DNA of 64,000 nucleotides from Paenibacillus glucanolyticus NBRC 15330 (GTDB lineage: Bacteria > Bacillota > Bacilli > Paenibacillales > Paenibacillaceae), in the NCBI RefSeq assembly GCF_004000885.1, contig NZ_BIMC01000023.1, positions 27,332 to 91,331 of the forward strand. Reading direction: 5' to 3'. The notes under the pieces are model-generated. The model did not search any database. It was given only the letters and a program-made list of their open reading frames with translations, and had not been told where the DNA came from. Position 1 is the stretch's first letter, and each line of letters opens with the position of its first letter. This document shows positions 1-8,623 of the stretch, in pieces. The position numbers and the translations under genes are program-made.

Positions 1-391
1 AATTAAGCGATCCTAGAACATCGGGTGTCGGCAGAGCATTCCCTGTTGTGCCACCACTCTGTTGGACTAATAGATAGGTATAAGGCTCCATAATGCCGTT
101 TAAAGAGGTTGTACCGTTAAATGCACCCGAGGCTGCGCTGGCATAACGTACCTTCCAGCCTGTGAGGTCAACTGGACTGCCCGTTGGATTGAACAGCTCG
201 ATAAAATCATTCTTATATTGCGCTCCGCTGTTTCCCCCTCCCCCGTATACCTGGCTGATGACAACCTGATCATTGTGGGGAGCAGCCTCCGCAACCTTCA
301 CGGGACTGAAAGGAACAAGGATACTCAGGAGCATCACGATGGCCAAAAGCATGCTGAGATGCTTTTGGTACTTATGTAATCGAATGTGCAT
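1..391 (-). CDS. Secreted lamin-tail-domain protein, N-terminal part only
   Basis: An open frame runs from an ATG at 391 off the window's left edge with no stop. The first 30 or so residues form a Sec signal peptide (basic start, long hydrophobic core, AEA-type cleavage region). Next comes a segment with VVISQVYGGGG, then FIELFNPT and DLTGWKV, which are the hallmarks of a lamin tail domain (LTD). In secreted bacterial proteins this domain often precedes an endonuclease/exonuclease/phosphatase domain (ExeM/NucH-like extracellular nucleases) or other surface modules. Only about 130 residues are present, so the catalytic part and true function cannot be seen. A GAGGAG sequence lies 12 bases before the ATG. 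Confidence 0.75.
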   Translation of the reverse strand, partial: MHIRLHKYQKHLSMLLAIVMLLSILVPFSPVKVAEAAPHNDQVVISQVYGGGGNSGAQYKNDFIELFNPTGSPVDLTGWKVRYASAASGAFNGTTSLNGIMEPYTYLLVQQSGGTTGNALPTPDVLGSLN

Positions 392-489
392 TCAGGTTTT
401 TCACTCCTCTATTCTATTAAATTTTGTAGCCTTATTAACTATATATAACAGATATGTTTGGGGAGTTCTAACATAAAGTATGCCCTATG

Positions 490-543
490 TAAAAAAACCT
501 CCGATAGACCTAACCCATAATCTGGATAAGCATATCAGAGGTT
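490..543 (-). terminator. Rho-independent terminator after the nup operon
   Basis: On the minus strand a stem AACCTCTGATA pairs with TATCGGAGGTT (one mismatch) and is followed by seven T. It lies about 30 bases beyond the stop of the last permease gene. Confidence 0.7.
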
Positions 544-573
544 CTACTTATGTTACATTTCCTTGCGTATACG

Positions 574-1527
574 TTACCGTTTACCTGAATCGAACGGCTC
601 CCCTACCGCCTTCGGCGCATTCGAGGATTTGGAGAAAATAACCAAAGCGACTAGTGTCACCACATAAGGGAAAATCTTAAGAATAACCGGTGGGAACACC
701 GCCAGCGATGGAATGACCTGCGATACGTTGGCTACCGTCGTGGCAAACCCGAAGAACAAGGTCGCCAGCAGGATGCCAAGCGGCTTCCATTGTCCGAAGA
801 TGAGCGAAGCCAAGGCAAGGAACCCTAGTCCCGCAACGTTCCCCGTAAATTCGCCAGAATACGTCAACAGGATAACAGCTCCCCCAAGCCCGGAAAAAGC
901 CCCCGAGATCATGACGCCGACATACCGCATGGACTGGACTTTAATCCCTGCTGCTTCCGCCGCATGCGGATGCTCACCGCAGGACCGAAGTCGCAGGCCG
1001 AACGGTGTTCTGTACAATGCCAGTGCACTGAGCACCAGCACCAACAGAACTAACCAGGTCGTAGCATAGGTTTTAGTAAAAAATAAATCTCCGATGATCG
1101 GTATCTTCGACAGCCAAGGCACATCGAACGGCGCGAAACCATTCGTGATGCTGATCTTGCCGCTGCCCGTAATGTTGCGGGCCAGGAAAATCGTCAAGGC
1201 GCCTGCAATCATGTTGATCGCCGTTCCGCTTATGATCTGGTTGGCACTGAGGTTAATGCTGGCAAAGGCATGCAGCAGAGAGAACAGCGCACTCGCTGCG
1301 GCCGCTGCTAACAGCCCTACCCATAATACCCACGATTGGCCGGGCCATTGCGCCTGCATTTTGAAAATAACAAAAGCTCCGATGAAAGAACCGACAATCA
1401 TCAACCCGTCAAGGCCGATATTCACGACTCCGCTTCGTTCACTGAACAGCGCGCCCAAGGCGGTAATCAAAAGCGGGATCGTGTAAGCGATGGCATACGG
1501 AAAAATCTGTTCAATCGTTGTCCACAT
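574..1527 (-). CDS. nupQ: Nucleoside ABC transporter permease (NupQ-like)
   Basis: This 317-residue, very hydrophobic protein of the BPD_transp_2 branched-chain/nucleoside permease family has about eight to nine membrane segments. The N-terminal SERSGVVNIGLDGLMIVG stretch is typical of the second permease in BmpA-type nucleoside importers (B. subtilis NupQ/YufQ). It starts 6 bases after the stop of the preceding permease gene and is the last gene of a four-gene operon (lipoprotein, ATPase, permease, permease). By family it should form the membrane channel with NupP for uptake of guanosine or other purine nucleosides. Substrate is inferred only from the gene set. Confidence 0.85.
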   Translation of the reverse strand: MWTTIEQIFPYAIAYTIPLLITALGALFSERSGVVNIGLDGLMIVGSFIGAFVIFKMQAQWPGQSWVLWVGLLAAAAASALFSLLHAFASINLSANQIISGTAINMIAGALTIFLARNITGSGKISITNGFAPFDVPWLSKIPIIGDLFFTKTYATTWLVLLVLVLSALALYRTPFGLRLRSCGEHPHAAEAAGIKVQSMRYVGVMISGAFSGLGGAVILLTYSGEFTGNVAGLGFLALASLIFGQWKPLGILLATLFFGFATTVANVSQVIPSLAVFPPVILKIFPYVVTLVALVIFSKSSNAPKAVGEPFDSGKR

Positions 1528-1533
1528 ATGTCC

Positions 1534-2589
1534 TTACTCCCCCTGCTTTTTATTTGCCGCACGACGCAGCTTCAATTTGCGGTAAAGACGTTCGATCAAG
1601 ATGCTGGTTGCTGCAAAATAGATAATAATAGCGATGATCGAATCGGCAATCTCCGGCGGAATCTCCGTCATGGCATTCATAAACCCTCTGCCCGAGTAGA
1701 GAATCCCGAAGAACAAGGCCGACACCAATACGCCGAGCGGCGCGTTAATTCCGAGCAGGGCAACAGCGATGCCGTCGAATCCCTGGCTTGGCAGCACGCC
1801 GATCTGCATGCTGGATGCATTCCCCGCATATTGCGCAACGCCGGCAAGGCCCGCGAGCCCCCCGGAGATGAACATGGACAGGACGATGCTGCGTTTTACG
1901 GCAATCCCCGCATATTCGGACGCATGGCGGTTGAACCCAACTGCCTTCAGCTCATATCCCAGCGTCGTTTTGTTAATCAGGAAAGCTACAATCAATACGG
2001 CGATGACCGCGATAAAAAAGCCCAGATTGACATAGGAGCCTTGGAACATATCGCTGAGCCACTGCTGATGCAGCATCGCATCCGGCGGAAGCTGGCGAGA
2101 TTCCGTCTCCAGGCTTGTCCCTTTGAAATAAGCTGGAATGACATAATAAACGGTCCAGTAGGCCGTCCAGTTCATCATGATGGTGGACACGACCTCATGC
2201 ACGTTATATTTGGCCTTCAAAAAACCGGGAACGACCGCCCATAGCGCACCGCCGATAAACCCGGCCAGCACCATCACCAACAGGAGCAGGGCACGCGGCA
2301 GATCCAGCGAGAGACCAACTGCCGTCGCGCAAAAGCCGCCGAACAGCATTTGTCCCGCTGCACCGATATTAAACAGTCCGGTACGGAAGGCAAAGGCTAC
2401 CGACAAACCGGTCAGAATAAGCGGAGTTGCCGTCGCCAGCGTATTTCCGATCCTCTCCGGGTTCTTGAGTCCACCCTGGATGAGATACTTATACCCTTCT
2501 ACCGGATTATGACCGGTCAGCGCCATAAGCAGTGCCCCCGCGATGAGTCCGAACAGGACGGCAAGCAACGATTTTACGCTGTTATTCAT
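1534..2589 (-). CDS. nupP: Nucleoside ABC transporter permease (NupP-like)
   Basis: This is a 351-residue integral membrane permease. It has an N-terminal anchor and the conserved FRTGLFNIGAAGQMLFGG stretch of the first permease of BmpA/Nup systems. The protein ends in a basic tail (YRKLKLRRAANKK) that is probably cytoplasmic. Its start overlaps the end of the ATPase gene by 8 bases and the next permease begins 6 bases after its stop, which suggests translational coupling. It pairs with the NupQ-like subunit. The assignment rests on family resemblance and operon order, matching B. subtilis nupNOPQ. Confidence 0.85.
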   Translation of the reverse strand: MNNSVKSLLAVLFGLIAGALLMALTGHNPVEGYKYLIQGGLKNPERIGNTLATATPLILTGLSVAFAFRTGLFNIGAAGQMLFGGFCATAVGLSLDLPRALLLLVMVLAGFIGGALWAVVPGFLKAKYNVHEVVSTIMMNWTAYWTVYYVIPAYFKGTSLETESRQLPPDAMLHQQWLSDMFQGSYVNLGFFIAVIAVLIVAFLINKTTLGYELKAVGFNRHASEYAGIAVKRSIVLSMFISGGLAGLAGVAQYAGNASSMQIGVLPSQGFDGIAVALLGINAPLGVLVSALFFGILYSGRGFMNAMTEIPPEIADSIIAIIIYFAATSILIERLYRKLKLRRAANKKQGE

Positions 2590-4114
2590 GTGGTGCCTCC
2601 TCTTTTTGATACCCGGCCATCATCAGCCCGAGCTCTCTTTCGTTCGTTTCGGAGGTTTTGACGATACCTACCAGTTCACCGTTATTTATAACGGCAATCC
2701 GGTCCGACAAGTTCAGCACTTCATCAAGCTCCAGGGAAACCAGCAGAACGGCCTTCCCTTTATCACGCTGTTCGATCAGACGACGGTGAATGTATTCAAT
2801 CGAGCCTACGTCAAGGCCGCGGGTCGGCTGGACCGCAATGAGCAGATCGGGATCACGTTCAACCTCGCGTCCGATAATCGCTTTTTGCTGGTTACCCCCG
2901 GACATTGAACGCACGATCGACCGGCCGCCCGTTCCTGACCGTACATCAAAGCTCTGGATGATATGCTCCGCATGCTTGCGAATCGCGGCAGGCTGAAGCA
3001 GGCCATTCTTGGAGTAAGGAGGCTTGTTATACACCTCGAGAATCAGATTCTCTTCGATTGTATAGTCCAGAACAAGTCCTCTTTTTTGGCGATCCTCCGG
3101 GATATGACCGATCCCGCTCTCATTCCGCTGACGGACAGATAGGCCGTTCAACGCTTTGCCGTTCAGGTTTACCGTTCCACTCTCCGCTTGCCGAAGACCG
3201 GTGATGGCTTCGATCAGTTCGGATTGGCCATTGCCATCCACGCCCGCAATGCCCACAATCTCTCCGGCATGCAGATCCAGGCTAAAGCCTTTGAGTGCAT
3301 CAACCTTCTTGCTGTTTTTCACTGTGAGCGACTGAATTTGAAGAACGGTTTTACCCGGGCTGCTCTCCTGCTTGTCTACCTTGAAGGAGACGCTGCGGCC
3401 CACCATCATTTCGGCCATGGCCTCGCGGCTGGTGTCCGCGACATCGACGGTGCCGATTGTTTTGCCCCGGCGGATGACGGTACAGCGGTCCGCAACCGCT
3501 TTAATTTCTTTCAATTTATGCGTGATCAGAATGATCGATTTGCCTTCCTTGACCAAATTTCTCATGATGCCCTGCAAATCTTCGATTTCCTGCGGCGTCA
3601 GCACCGCGGTTGGCTCGTCAAATATGAGTACTTCCGCATCGCGGTACAGCATTTTGAGAATTTCTACCCGCTGCTGCATACCTACCGAGATATCCTCGAT
3701 TTTGGCGTAAGGGTCTACGTTGAGGCCGTATCGTTTGGACAATTCCTCCACCCGCTTGGCAGCGGATTTTACATCCAGGCCAAAGTAATATTTGCGCGTC
3801 TCACTGCCCAGAATAATATTCTCGGTCACTGTGAACGGGTCGACCAATTTAAAATGCTGATGCACCATCCCGATTCCGAGTTTATTTGCCACATTCGGAT
3901 TGGAAATCCGCACTTCCTTGCCGTTGACCTTGATCGTGCCACGGTCAGGCTGATACATGCCGAACAGGATACTCATCAGGGTTGACTTGCCCGCTCCGTT
4001 TTCCCCAAGCAGAGCATGAATCTCGCCCTTCTTCAGCCTGATCGTGATATCGTCATTGGCCACAATCCCCGGAAATTCCTTGCGGATGCCCACCATCTCG
4101 ACAACATAGTCCAT
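2582..4114 (-). CDS. nupO: Nucleoside ABC transporter ATPase with two ABC domains (NupO-like)
   Basis: A 510-residue protein with duplicated ABC domains, as in sugar and nucleoside importers of the RbsA/NupO type. In domain 1 the Walker A is GENGAGKST (37-45), the signature region is ISVGMQQRVEILK, and Walker B is LIFDEPTAVL. Domain 2 has a looser P-loop (GVDGNGQSE), an SGGNQQK signature and a Walker B with Q in place of the usual Asp-Glu pair (LIAVQPTRGLD). That degenerate second site is normal for the family. It energises uptake through NupP/NupQ. The gene follows the lipoprotein gene after a 397-base gap that holds a terminator and a dispersed repeat, so it may be expressed at a lower level than the binding protein. 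Confidence 0.88.
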   Translation of the reverse strand: MDYVVEMVGIRKEFPGIVANDDITIRLKKGEIHALLGENGAGKSTLMSILFGMYQPDRGTIKVNGKEVRISNPNVANKLGIGMVHQHFKLVDPFTVTENIILGSETRKYYFGLDVKSAAKRVEELSKRYGLNVDPYAKIEDISVGMQQRVEILKMLYRDAEVLIFDEPTAVLTPQEIEDLQGIMRNLVKEGKSIILITHKLKEIKAVADRCTVIRRGKTIGTVDVADTSREAMAEMMVGRSVSFKVDKQESSPGKTVLQIQSLTVKNSKKVDALKGFSLDLHAGEIVGIAGVDGNGQSELIEAITGLRQAESGTVNLNGKALNGLSVRQRNESGIGHIPEDRQKRGLVLDYTIEENLILEVYNKPPYSKNGLLQPAAIRKHAEHIIQSFDVRSGTGGRSIVRSMSGGNQQKAIIGREVERDPDLLIAVQPTRGLDVGSIEYIHRRLIEQRDKGKAVLLVSLELDEVLNLSDRIAVINNGELVGIVKTSETNERELGLMMAGYQKEEAPHE

Positions 4115-4289
4115 GGTTTAGGGTCCTCTCCTTCTTCTTGGTTAAATATCTTCTGTGTTCAAAAATTGCTAAAAAAAACGCGGATCGACTCACTTCCAAA
4201 CAGCCAGATCGCAGTTAAATAGTTCTGATTCTATTCAATATCAGGATGCAATCGCTTGCGCCGGTGATACGGTCTGATACCTAAAATAG

Positions 4290-4350
4290 CCCCACAAAGT
4301 GGAGCCTATGCTTCGATGCTTGTTCCAAATACTTTGCGGGGGCCCCAAAA
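4290..4350. repeat. Dispersed ~60-bp palindromic repeat, copy 1
   Basis: Within the gap between the lipoprotein and ATPase genes sits a 60-base unit with complementary ends (ACAAAGTGGA and TCCAAATACTTTGC, flanked by C and G runs). It matches the unit at 19732-19790 at most positions, including the shared core GGAGCCTATGCT. Both copies lie in intergenic DNA upstream of a minus-strand transport gene. It may be a REP/MITE-like element or a conserved RNA hairpin. Confidence 0.65.
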
Positions 4351-4414
4351 CATATAATTGCGATTACAGAATTGCTTACGCTTCGCTGAAATAACTTATT
4401 ATTTCTAATACCTT

Positions 4415-4446
4415 AAAAAAAGACGGAAGGGAATCCGTCTTTTTTT
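4415..4446 (-). terminator. Bidirectional hairpin terminator between lipoprotein and ATPase genes
   Basis: A perfect stem (seven A, GACGGA / TCCGTC, seven T) lies about 65 bases beyond the lipoprotein stop. It probably reduces read-through into the ATPase and permease genes, which would give the usual excess of binding protein. Confidence 0.75.
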
Positions 4447-4511
4447 CATGCGGTATCGCTGCTTTTCAAGTAAGTCTATCCACGCTCTGCTAATGCTCTT
4501 GTTGTCTTGAA

Positions 4512-5624
4512 TTACTTAATCAATTCGCCTTGCTCTCCGGCTACTTTAATTTCCCCGGCTTTGATCTTGTTGAACACATCATCCACTTGCTTGAGGATGT
4601 CTTCGCTCAGGTTCGGGTTCTTCTCAGGAAGACCGACACCGTCATTGGTAGCATCCAGTGTGAGTGTTTGTCCACCTGGGAATTTACCTTCGGTTTCCGC
4701 TTTGATCATATCGTAAGCCGCTTGGTCAATTTTCTTAACAGCGGAAGTCAGAACGACGGACTTGTCGCCTTCGTAAACGCCATCTTGATACTGGTCAACG
4801 TCAACGCCAACGATCCAAACGTCTTTGCCGTTCTGAACGCGGGTCTTCGCTTCGTTAATCGCACCAACACCTACGCCGCCAGCTGCCGCGAAAATGACAT
4901 TGACACCGCGGTCATACATTTGAGCCGCCAATTGGTTACCTGCTGCAACATCGTCGAAAGTTCCTTGGTATACCACGTTTTCTTTGTTAATAACCAATTT
5001 TGTTCCGAGATTATCGTTCGCATAAGTCACACCTTGCTGGAAGCCCCAGTTGAACTTCTGTACAGGCGGAATTTCCATGCCGCCGATAAATCCGGCTTGT
5101 CCATCCTTCACATGAAGCGCAGTCGCTACGCCAGCCAGGAAGCCAGCTTCATGCTCAGCGAAGAAGATCGATACCGTATTTTCTTTAACTACCGGGGCTG
5201 CGCCTTCTTCTCCTGAATGAGGCGTTCCGTCGATAATAACGAATTTAGCGTCTGTATACTTGTCCTGTGCTTTGAACACGGCTGTTTCAAATTTGAAACC
5301 CGGGGTTACGATAAATTTAAATCCGGCATCGTACAGGTTTCCGATCTCTTTGGTGTAGTCAGCTTCTGTTGTTCCTGCAGGCTTCAGGTATTTATACTCC
5401 ATTTTGAAGTCCTCATTGGCCTTCACAATGCCCTCATATGTTCCCTGGTTAAACGACTTGTCATCAATGGTTCCCGCGTCCGTAACCATACCAACCTTAA
5501 AGTTCGCTTTAGGTGCGTCTCCTCCTGCACCGCCGCTTGGTTCTGTAGCTGGTTTGTCGCCGCAACCTGCCAGCATTGTGACAGATAACGCCAAACTGAT
5601 TAAAGATATGACCCCTTTTTTCAT
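4512..5624 (-). CDS. nupN: BMP-family nucleoside-binding lipoprotein (NupN-like)
   Basis: This 370-residue protein has a type II signal peptide with lipobox LAGC (Cys21), so it should be lipid-anchored to the outer face of the membrane. A short Gly/Ala-rich linker precedes a PnrA/BmpA-like Basic membrane protein domain (KVGMVTDAGTIDDKSFNQ, GFKFIVTPGF, FAAAGGVGVGAI). The family binds purine nucleosides and delivers them to a permease pair. It is the first and probably most strongly transcribed gene of the nup-like operon: a sigma-A promoter lies upstream and a terminator directly downstream. The exact ligand cannot be read from sequence. Confidence 0.88.
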   Translation of the reverse strand: MKKGVISLISLALSVTMLAGCGDKPATEPSGGAGGDAPKANFKVGMVTDAGTIDDKSFNQGTYEGIVKANEDFKMEYKYLKPAGTTEADYTKEIGNLYDAGFKFIVTPGFKFETAVFKAQDKYTDAKFVIIDGTPHSGEEGAAPVVKENTVSIFFAEHEAGFLAGVATALHVKDGQAGFIGGMEIPPVQKFNWGFQQGVTYANDNLGTKLVINKENVVYQGTFDDVAAGNQLAAQMYDRGVNVIFAAAGGVGVGAINEAKTRVQNGKDVWIVGVDVDQYQDGVYEGDKSVVLTSAVKKIDQAAYDMIKAETEGKFPGGQTLTLDATNDGVGLPEKNPNLSEDILKQVDDVFNKIKAGEIKVAGEQGELIK

Positions 5625-5678
5625 TAAGGATAACCCTCCTAGGTATATATGCCCGAATACTAGATTCGTGCTATTTAC

Positions 5679-5707
5679 AATATATTAATAAAACAGACCC
5701 TTTTCAA
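5679..5707 (-). promoter_or_regulatory. Sigma-A promoter for the nup-like operon
   Basis: On the minus strand, TTGAAA (-35) and TATATT (-10) are separated by 17 bases. The -10 lies about 55 bases before the lipoprotein start, which itself has an AGGAGGG ribosome site. Confidence 0.6.
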
Positions 5708-6083
5708 CATAAATTTGGGGGATTCTGTCAAACTGCATCTGTGCCGCGGTGAAACGTTTAAGACATGTTTTATCCCAATTTTAGAAGACTTAGGTAACCG
5801 CTCTCAACACGATGTTGATATAACAGTTTTTATAGATAACACGGGGGTTACAGGTGATGTGATACACAAAGCGAGGAGGATATAATATCAACTAAACTTC
5901 GAAAAAAATAAATAGACTTTATTCTACCACATTTGTATTTGGGCTTGTTTGTTATGGCTGCGTTAAGTATTAAGGCCTACTGTTTACATTCTGTTTTTGT
6001 ACAAAAATACAGGTCGTCGGAATGAGACACATTACCAAAACTCCTACTTCCATTCCTTTCGTCACCCGCAAGCTTCCATATCC
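5708..6083. other. Gene-free region upstream of the nup operon
   Basis: No convincing coding frame was found. The region contains a perfect dyad TCAACA-CGA-TGTTGA (5804-5818) and an unattached GAGGAGG/TATAATAT stretch near 5870 without a following start codon. The dyad could be an operator for an unknown regulator of the nup genes. Confidence 0.3.
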
Positions 6084-6111
6084 TGAAAGAAAGCACCTCG
6101 GCAAGGTGCTT
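6084..6111 (-). terminator. Terminator-like hairpin after a small membrane protein gene
   Basis: Minus-strand stem AAGCACCT / AGGTGCTT followed by TCTTTC, about 40 bases past the stop at 6150. Confidence 0.5.
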
Positions 6112-6149
6112 GAGCAGGATGTCATCCATCCTGTAGCTTGAATTATTAT

Positions 6150-6338
6150 TCATTTACGACGAACTTTCATCATGCGGTTATACATGACAAATGCGGCAAT
6201 AATCATGGCAATAAAACCGAGATTGCTCGCCGACTCCGGCGACATGCCGAACACCGCAGCCAGGTTCGAAACCAAGCCGTTCGTAAGCAGCGCAACCGCA
6301 ATCAGCATGATCGGACGCCACACATTATACCTTCTCAT
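6150..6338 (-). CDS. Small two-span membrane protein
   Basis: A 62-residue product starts at the ATG at 6338, preceded by GGGGGTG at about 8 bases. A TTG 10 codons further upstream has no better ribosome site. Two hydrophobic segments (about 8-25 and 37-53) are joined by a short polar loop (SPESAS), and the C-terminus is strongly basic (NRMMKVRRK), so both ends are probably cytoplasmic. I do not recognise a named family. It stands alone between two terminators and probably has its own promoter in the AT-rich DNA at 6400-6630. Confidence 0.5.
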   Translation of the reverse strand: MRRYNVWRPIMLIAVALLTNGLVSNLAAVFGMSPESASNLGFIAMIIAAFVMYNRMMKVRRK

Positions 6339-6630
6339 CCTCGAAACACCCCCAAGCCAGTTTCGCAAGCAGAATACCAGAACATCAGAATACCTGAGAT
6401 CATAGACTATTAGCTGTCATTATACCATGAATAAGAATGCGTTTACATTAATAATTAGATTCATAGGGGAATTTATGAGTCGATTGATTCAATAACAAAT
6501 CCAAAGTCAAAAAAGAATCGGAGCCGGGATGAGAACGAAATTTCGAGAAAGCTGCTTCATTTGAGAAAGATATTTATATAGAAGAAACAGCAATTGATTT
6601 GTAGAACAAACACCTAATTACAGTAAAACG

Positions 6631-6666
6631 AACAGCCCCCCGCTCCTTTGAGCGGGGGGCTGTTTT
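6631..6666. terminator. Strong bidirectional terminator after ydjI
   Basis: A near-perfect 15-bp GC-rich stem (ACAGCCCCCCGCTC / GAGCGGGGGGCTGT, loop CTTT) is flanked by T-rich sequence on both sides. It separates the pspA-ydjGHI operon from the small membrane gene. Confidence 0.8.
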
Positions 6667-6781
6667 CATGAAGTAATCGATAATCCGCTGGCTCCAGCCA
6701 ACACTAGTATCGTGAAGTAACGAGTCTGAAACTGCTCAGCGTAACCATATGTTGTGCGGCTATTTCAATTTAGAGCGAAAC

Positions 6782-7801
6782 TCAGCCCAGCTTATGTCCA
6801 CAATTCGGACAGAAATTCGCTCCTTCGTTCTTCGCGCCGCAGTTCGGGCAGAAGTTAGGCTTCTTATTGCCTTCGGAGGAAGATGAAGCCGCAGTTGACG
6901 CAGATTTCTCCTTCTCAGCTGGTGGCTGCTGGTTTTGATTTTGGCTCTGGCTCTGGTTTTGGTTCATATTTTTCATCATCTCATTGGCCATGTTCATGCC
7001 CATCATCATACCCGCCATATCCGAAGCAGCGCCGCCGCCCTGCACCTTGCCGGATGCGATACCGTCGGTCATGCTGACCTGCTGGTACTTTTGCAGATTG
7101 CCAATCATTTCATGGGAAGCCGTCTTCGTAATCATATCCTGAATTTCCTTCGGATAATTGAAGCTCATCACCTGGAAGCCGGTGATTGTCATCCCGTTGT
7201 CCATCACCTGCATATCCAGATCTTCACGAATCCCTTGTGCAATATCCGCGGCATTCGCCTGCAGATTGAACATATCCTTGCCTTCTCGACTGATCCACTT
7301 CATCAGCAGTTGATCGAGCACCGACGTAATCCGGATCTTCACATCCTCTACAAGGTAACTCTCTTTCATGCCGGCAATTTTGTCGATCAGTGTAACATAA
7401 TCGGTCACTTTGAAATTGAACGTGCCGTTGGCACGAATTGGCATACCCCCGGGCAGCTGGGGAGTCGGGATCAGAACCGGATTCTGCGTCCCCCACCTGA
7501 CGGTGAATTCCTTGGTGTTAACGAATAACACCTCCACGCGCATGCTGCTGTTAAAGCCGAATTTAAACCCTTTTAACGTGGACAGGAACGGAATGATATC
7601 CGAGTCAATGCTGTATACCCCTTCATCCTCGAAGATCCCTTCGATCTTGCCGTTATTTACGAATATTGCGTCTTGCCCGGAGCGAATGACCAGCTTGCTT
7701 CCTTTTTTGATCTCCCGGTTGCTCCATTTCCAGAAAATCATGTCATCTCTAAACTCTTCCCATTCCACAACATTGGAGAATTGGTTCTTAAAAAATCCCA
7801 T
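6782..7801 (-). CDS. ydjI: SPFH-domain protein with C-terminal zinc ribbon (YdjI-like)
   Basis: A 339-residue protein. Residues about 20-240 are an SPFH/band-7-type fold, close to the 'virion core protein' group. A Met/Gln/Asn-rich linker follows, and the last 25 residues hold a zinc ribbon with two CxxC pairs (FCPNCGAK, FCPNCGHK). It is the distal gene of a four-gene operon whose order (pspA, ydjG, ydjH, ydjI) matches B. subtilis. In that organism YdjI links PspA to the YdjGH membrane complex during envelope stress. Role here is inferred from that synteny. Confidence 0.85.
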   Translation of the reverse strand: MGFFKNQFSNVVEWEEFRDDMIFWKWSNREIKKGSKLVIRSGQDAIFVNNGKIEGIFEDEGVYSIDSDIIPFLSTLKGFKFGFNSSMRVEVLFVNTKEFTVRWGTQNPVLIPTPQLPGGMPIRANGTFNFKVTDYVTLIDKIAGMKESYLVEDVKIRITSVLDQLLMKWISREGKDMFNLQANAADIAQGIREDLDMQVMDNGMTITGFQVMSFNYPKEIQDMITKTASHEMIGNLQKYQQVSMTDGIASGKVQGGGAASDMAGMMMGMNMANEMMKNMNQNQSQSQNQNQQPPAEKEKSASTAASSSSEGNKKPNFCPNCGAKNEGANFCPNCGHKLG

Positions 7802-7822
7802 CTATACAATCCATCCCTTCCA

Positions 7823-8623
7823 TTAAAATTTCCCGCTGCTGCTGCTGTGCGAATGCCCACCCCTGGTGACGCCTCCGCCTCCTCCGCCACCCGAACCTCC
7901 GCCCGTGTTGCGCTCAATCTTCCGCTTCGTTGTTGTTGTTCGAATGTATCGGTCCTGATGATCCATGATTCCCGATGTGCTGGCATCCTCATAGGTTCGA
8001 CGGTTGACCGTCACGCGGCCGCCGGAGCGGTAAGCCATGATGCCTACAGCAATTGCGCCGATGGCAGCGGCACTGCCAAGTTGGAACCAAATGTTAAACA
8101 GGATATTATCCGGGTTCACACCAGGCTCAAAGCCCATATAGCGGTGAGCGGTTTTGATGTATTTTTCGAAAGCCTGTTTATAATTTCCATTCGATAAATC
8201 GGGTGTAATCTTGCTGCGTATTTTCGTAAGCCTGCCGGAGTCCAGATACTTCTCAGCCTTATAATAACCTTCCAAATGCACGTTCCGAGTACCATCACGA
8301 GCACTCATGACCATGGTCAAAATGACGGTATTGCCGTGCGGCTTGTCATACCCGGGTGCATACTCATCGTAAAAATTTTCCGTCCATAACTCATAATCGT
8401 CATTGGGAACGCTGTTAACCGTAAGGATCATAAAGTCCGTCTCGCGCTTTGCGCCGTACTCATTCGCCATTGCATTCAGCTCATTGCGTTCTTCCGGACT
8501 AAGCAGATTCGCTTCATCGAAGATCAACGGTTTCATATCCTCTGCTGCCACCGCACCGGCGGGAACCATCCAATATACAACCAGTAAGAATAAGACCGCC
8601 CATAACGTATATCGTCTTCTCAC
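7823..8623 (-). CDS. ydjH: Membrane TPM-domain protein (YdjH-like)
   Basis: The chosen start is GTG at 8623. It overlaps the stop of the upstream gene as GTGA and has GGGGGGAGGG just upstream; a longer frame would run 75 bases into ydjG. The 266-residue product begins with a signal peptide or anchor (RRRYTLWAVLFLLVVYW), then a TPM domain (about 30-165) with FDEANLLSPEER. A second membrane span follows near 185-205, and the tail is low-complexity Gly/Ser/His-rich. YdjH-type proteins form a membrane complex with YdjG. The TPM domain suggests an extracytoplasmic role. Confidence 0.82.
   Translation of the reverse strand: MRRRYTLWAVLFLLVVYWMVPAGAVAAEDMKPLIFDEANLLSPEERNELNAMANEYGAKRETDFMILTVNSVPNDDYELWTENFYDEYAPGYDKPHGNTVILTMVMSARDGTRNVHLEGYYKAEKYLDSGRLTKIRSKITPDLSNGNYKQAFEKYIKTAHRYMGFEPGVNPDNILFNIWFQLGSAAAIGAIAVGIMAYRSGGRVTVNRRTYEDASTSGIMDHQDRYIRTTTTKRKIERNTGGGSGGGGGGGVTRGGHSHSSSSGKF

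Noticed and set aside
1336..2244. 302-codon plus-strand frame inside the permease genes
   Set aside because: It is antisense to two well-supported permeases, has a composition rich in Arg/His/Asp typical of reverse-frame shadows and lacks a ribosome site.
3188..3985. 265-codon plus-strand frame within the NupO-like gene
   Set aside because: It is antisense to a two-domain ABC ATPase with all motifs. No start signal.
4530..5216. 228-codon plus-strand frame within the lipoprotein gene
   Set aside because: It is antisense to the BMP-family lipoprotein and has no ribosome site.
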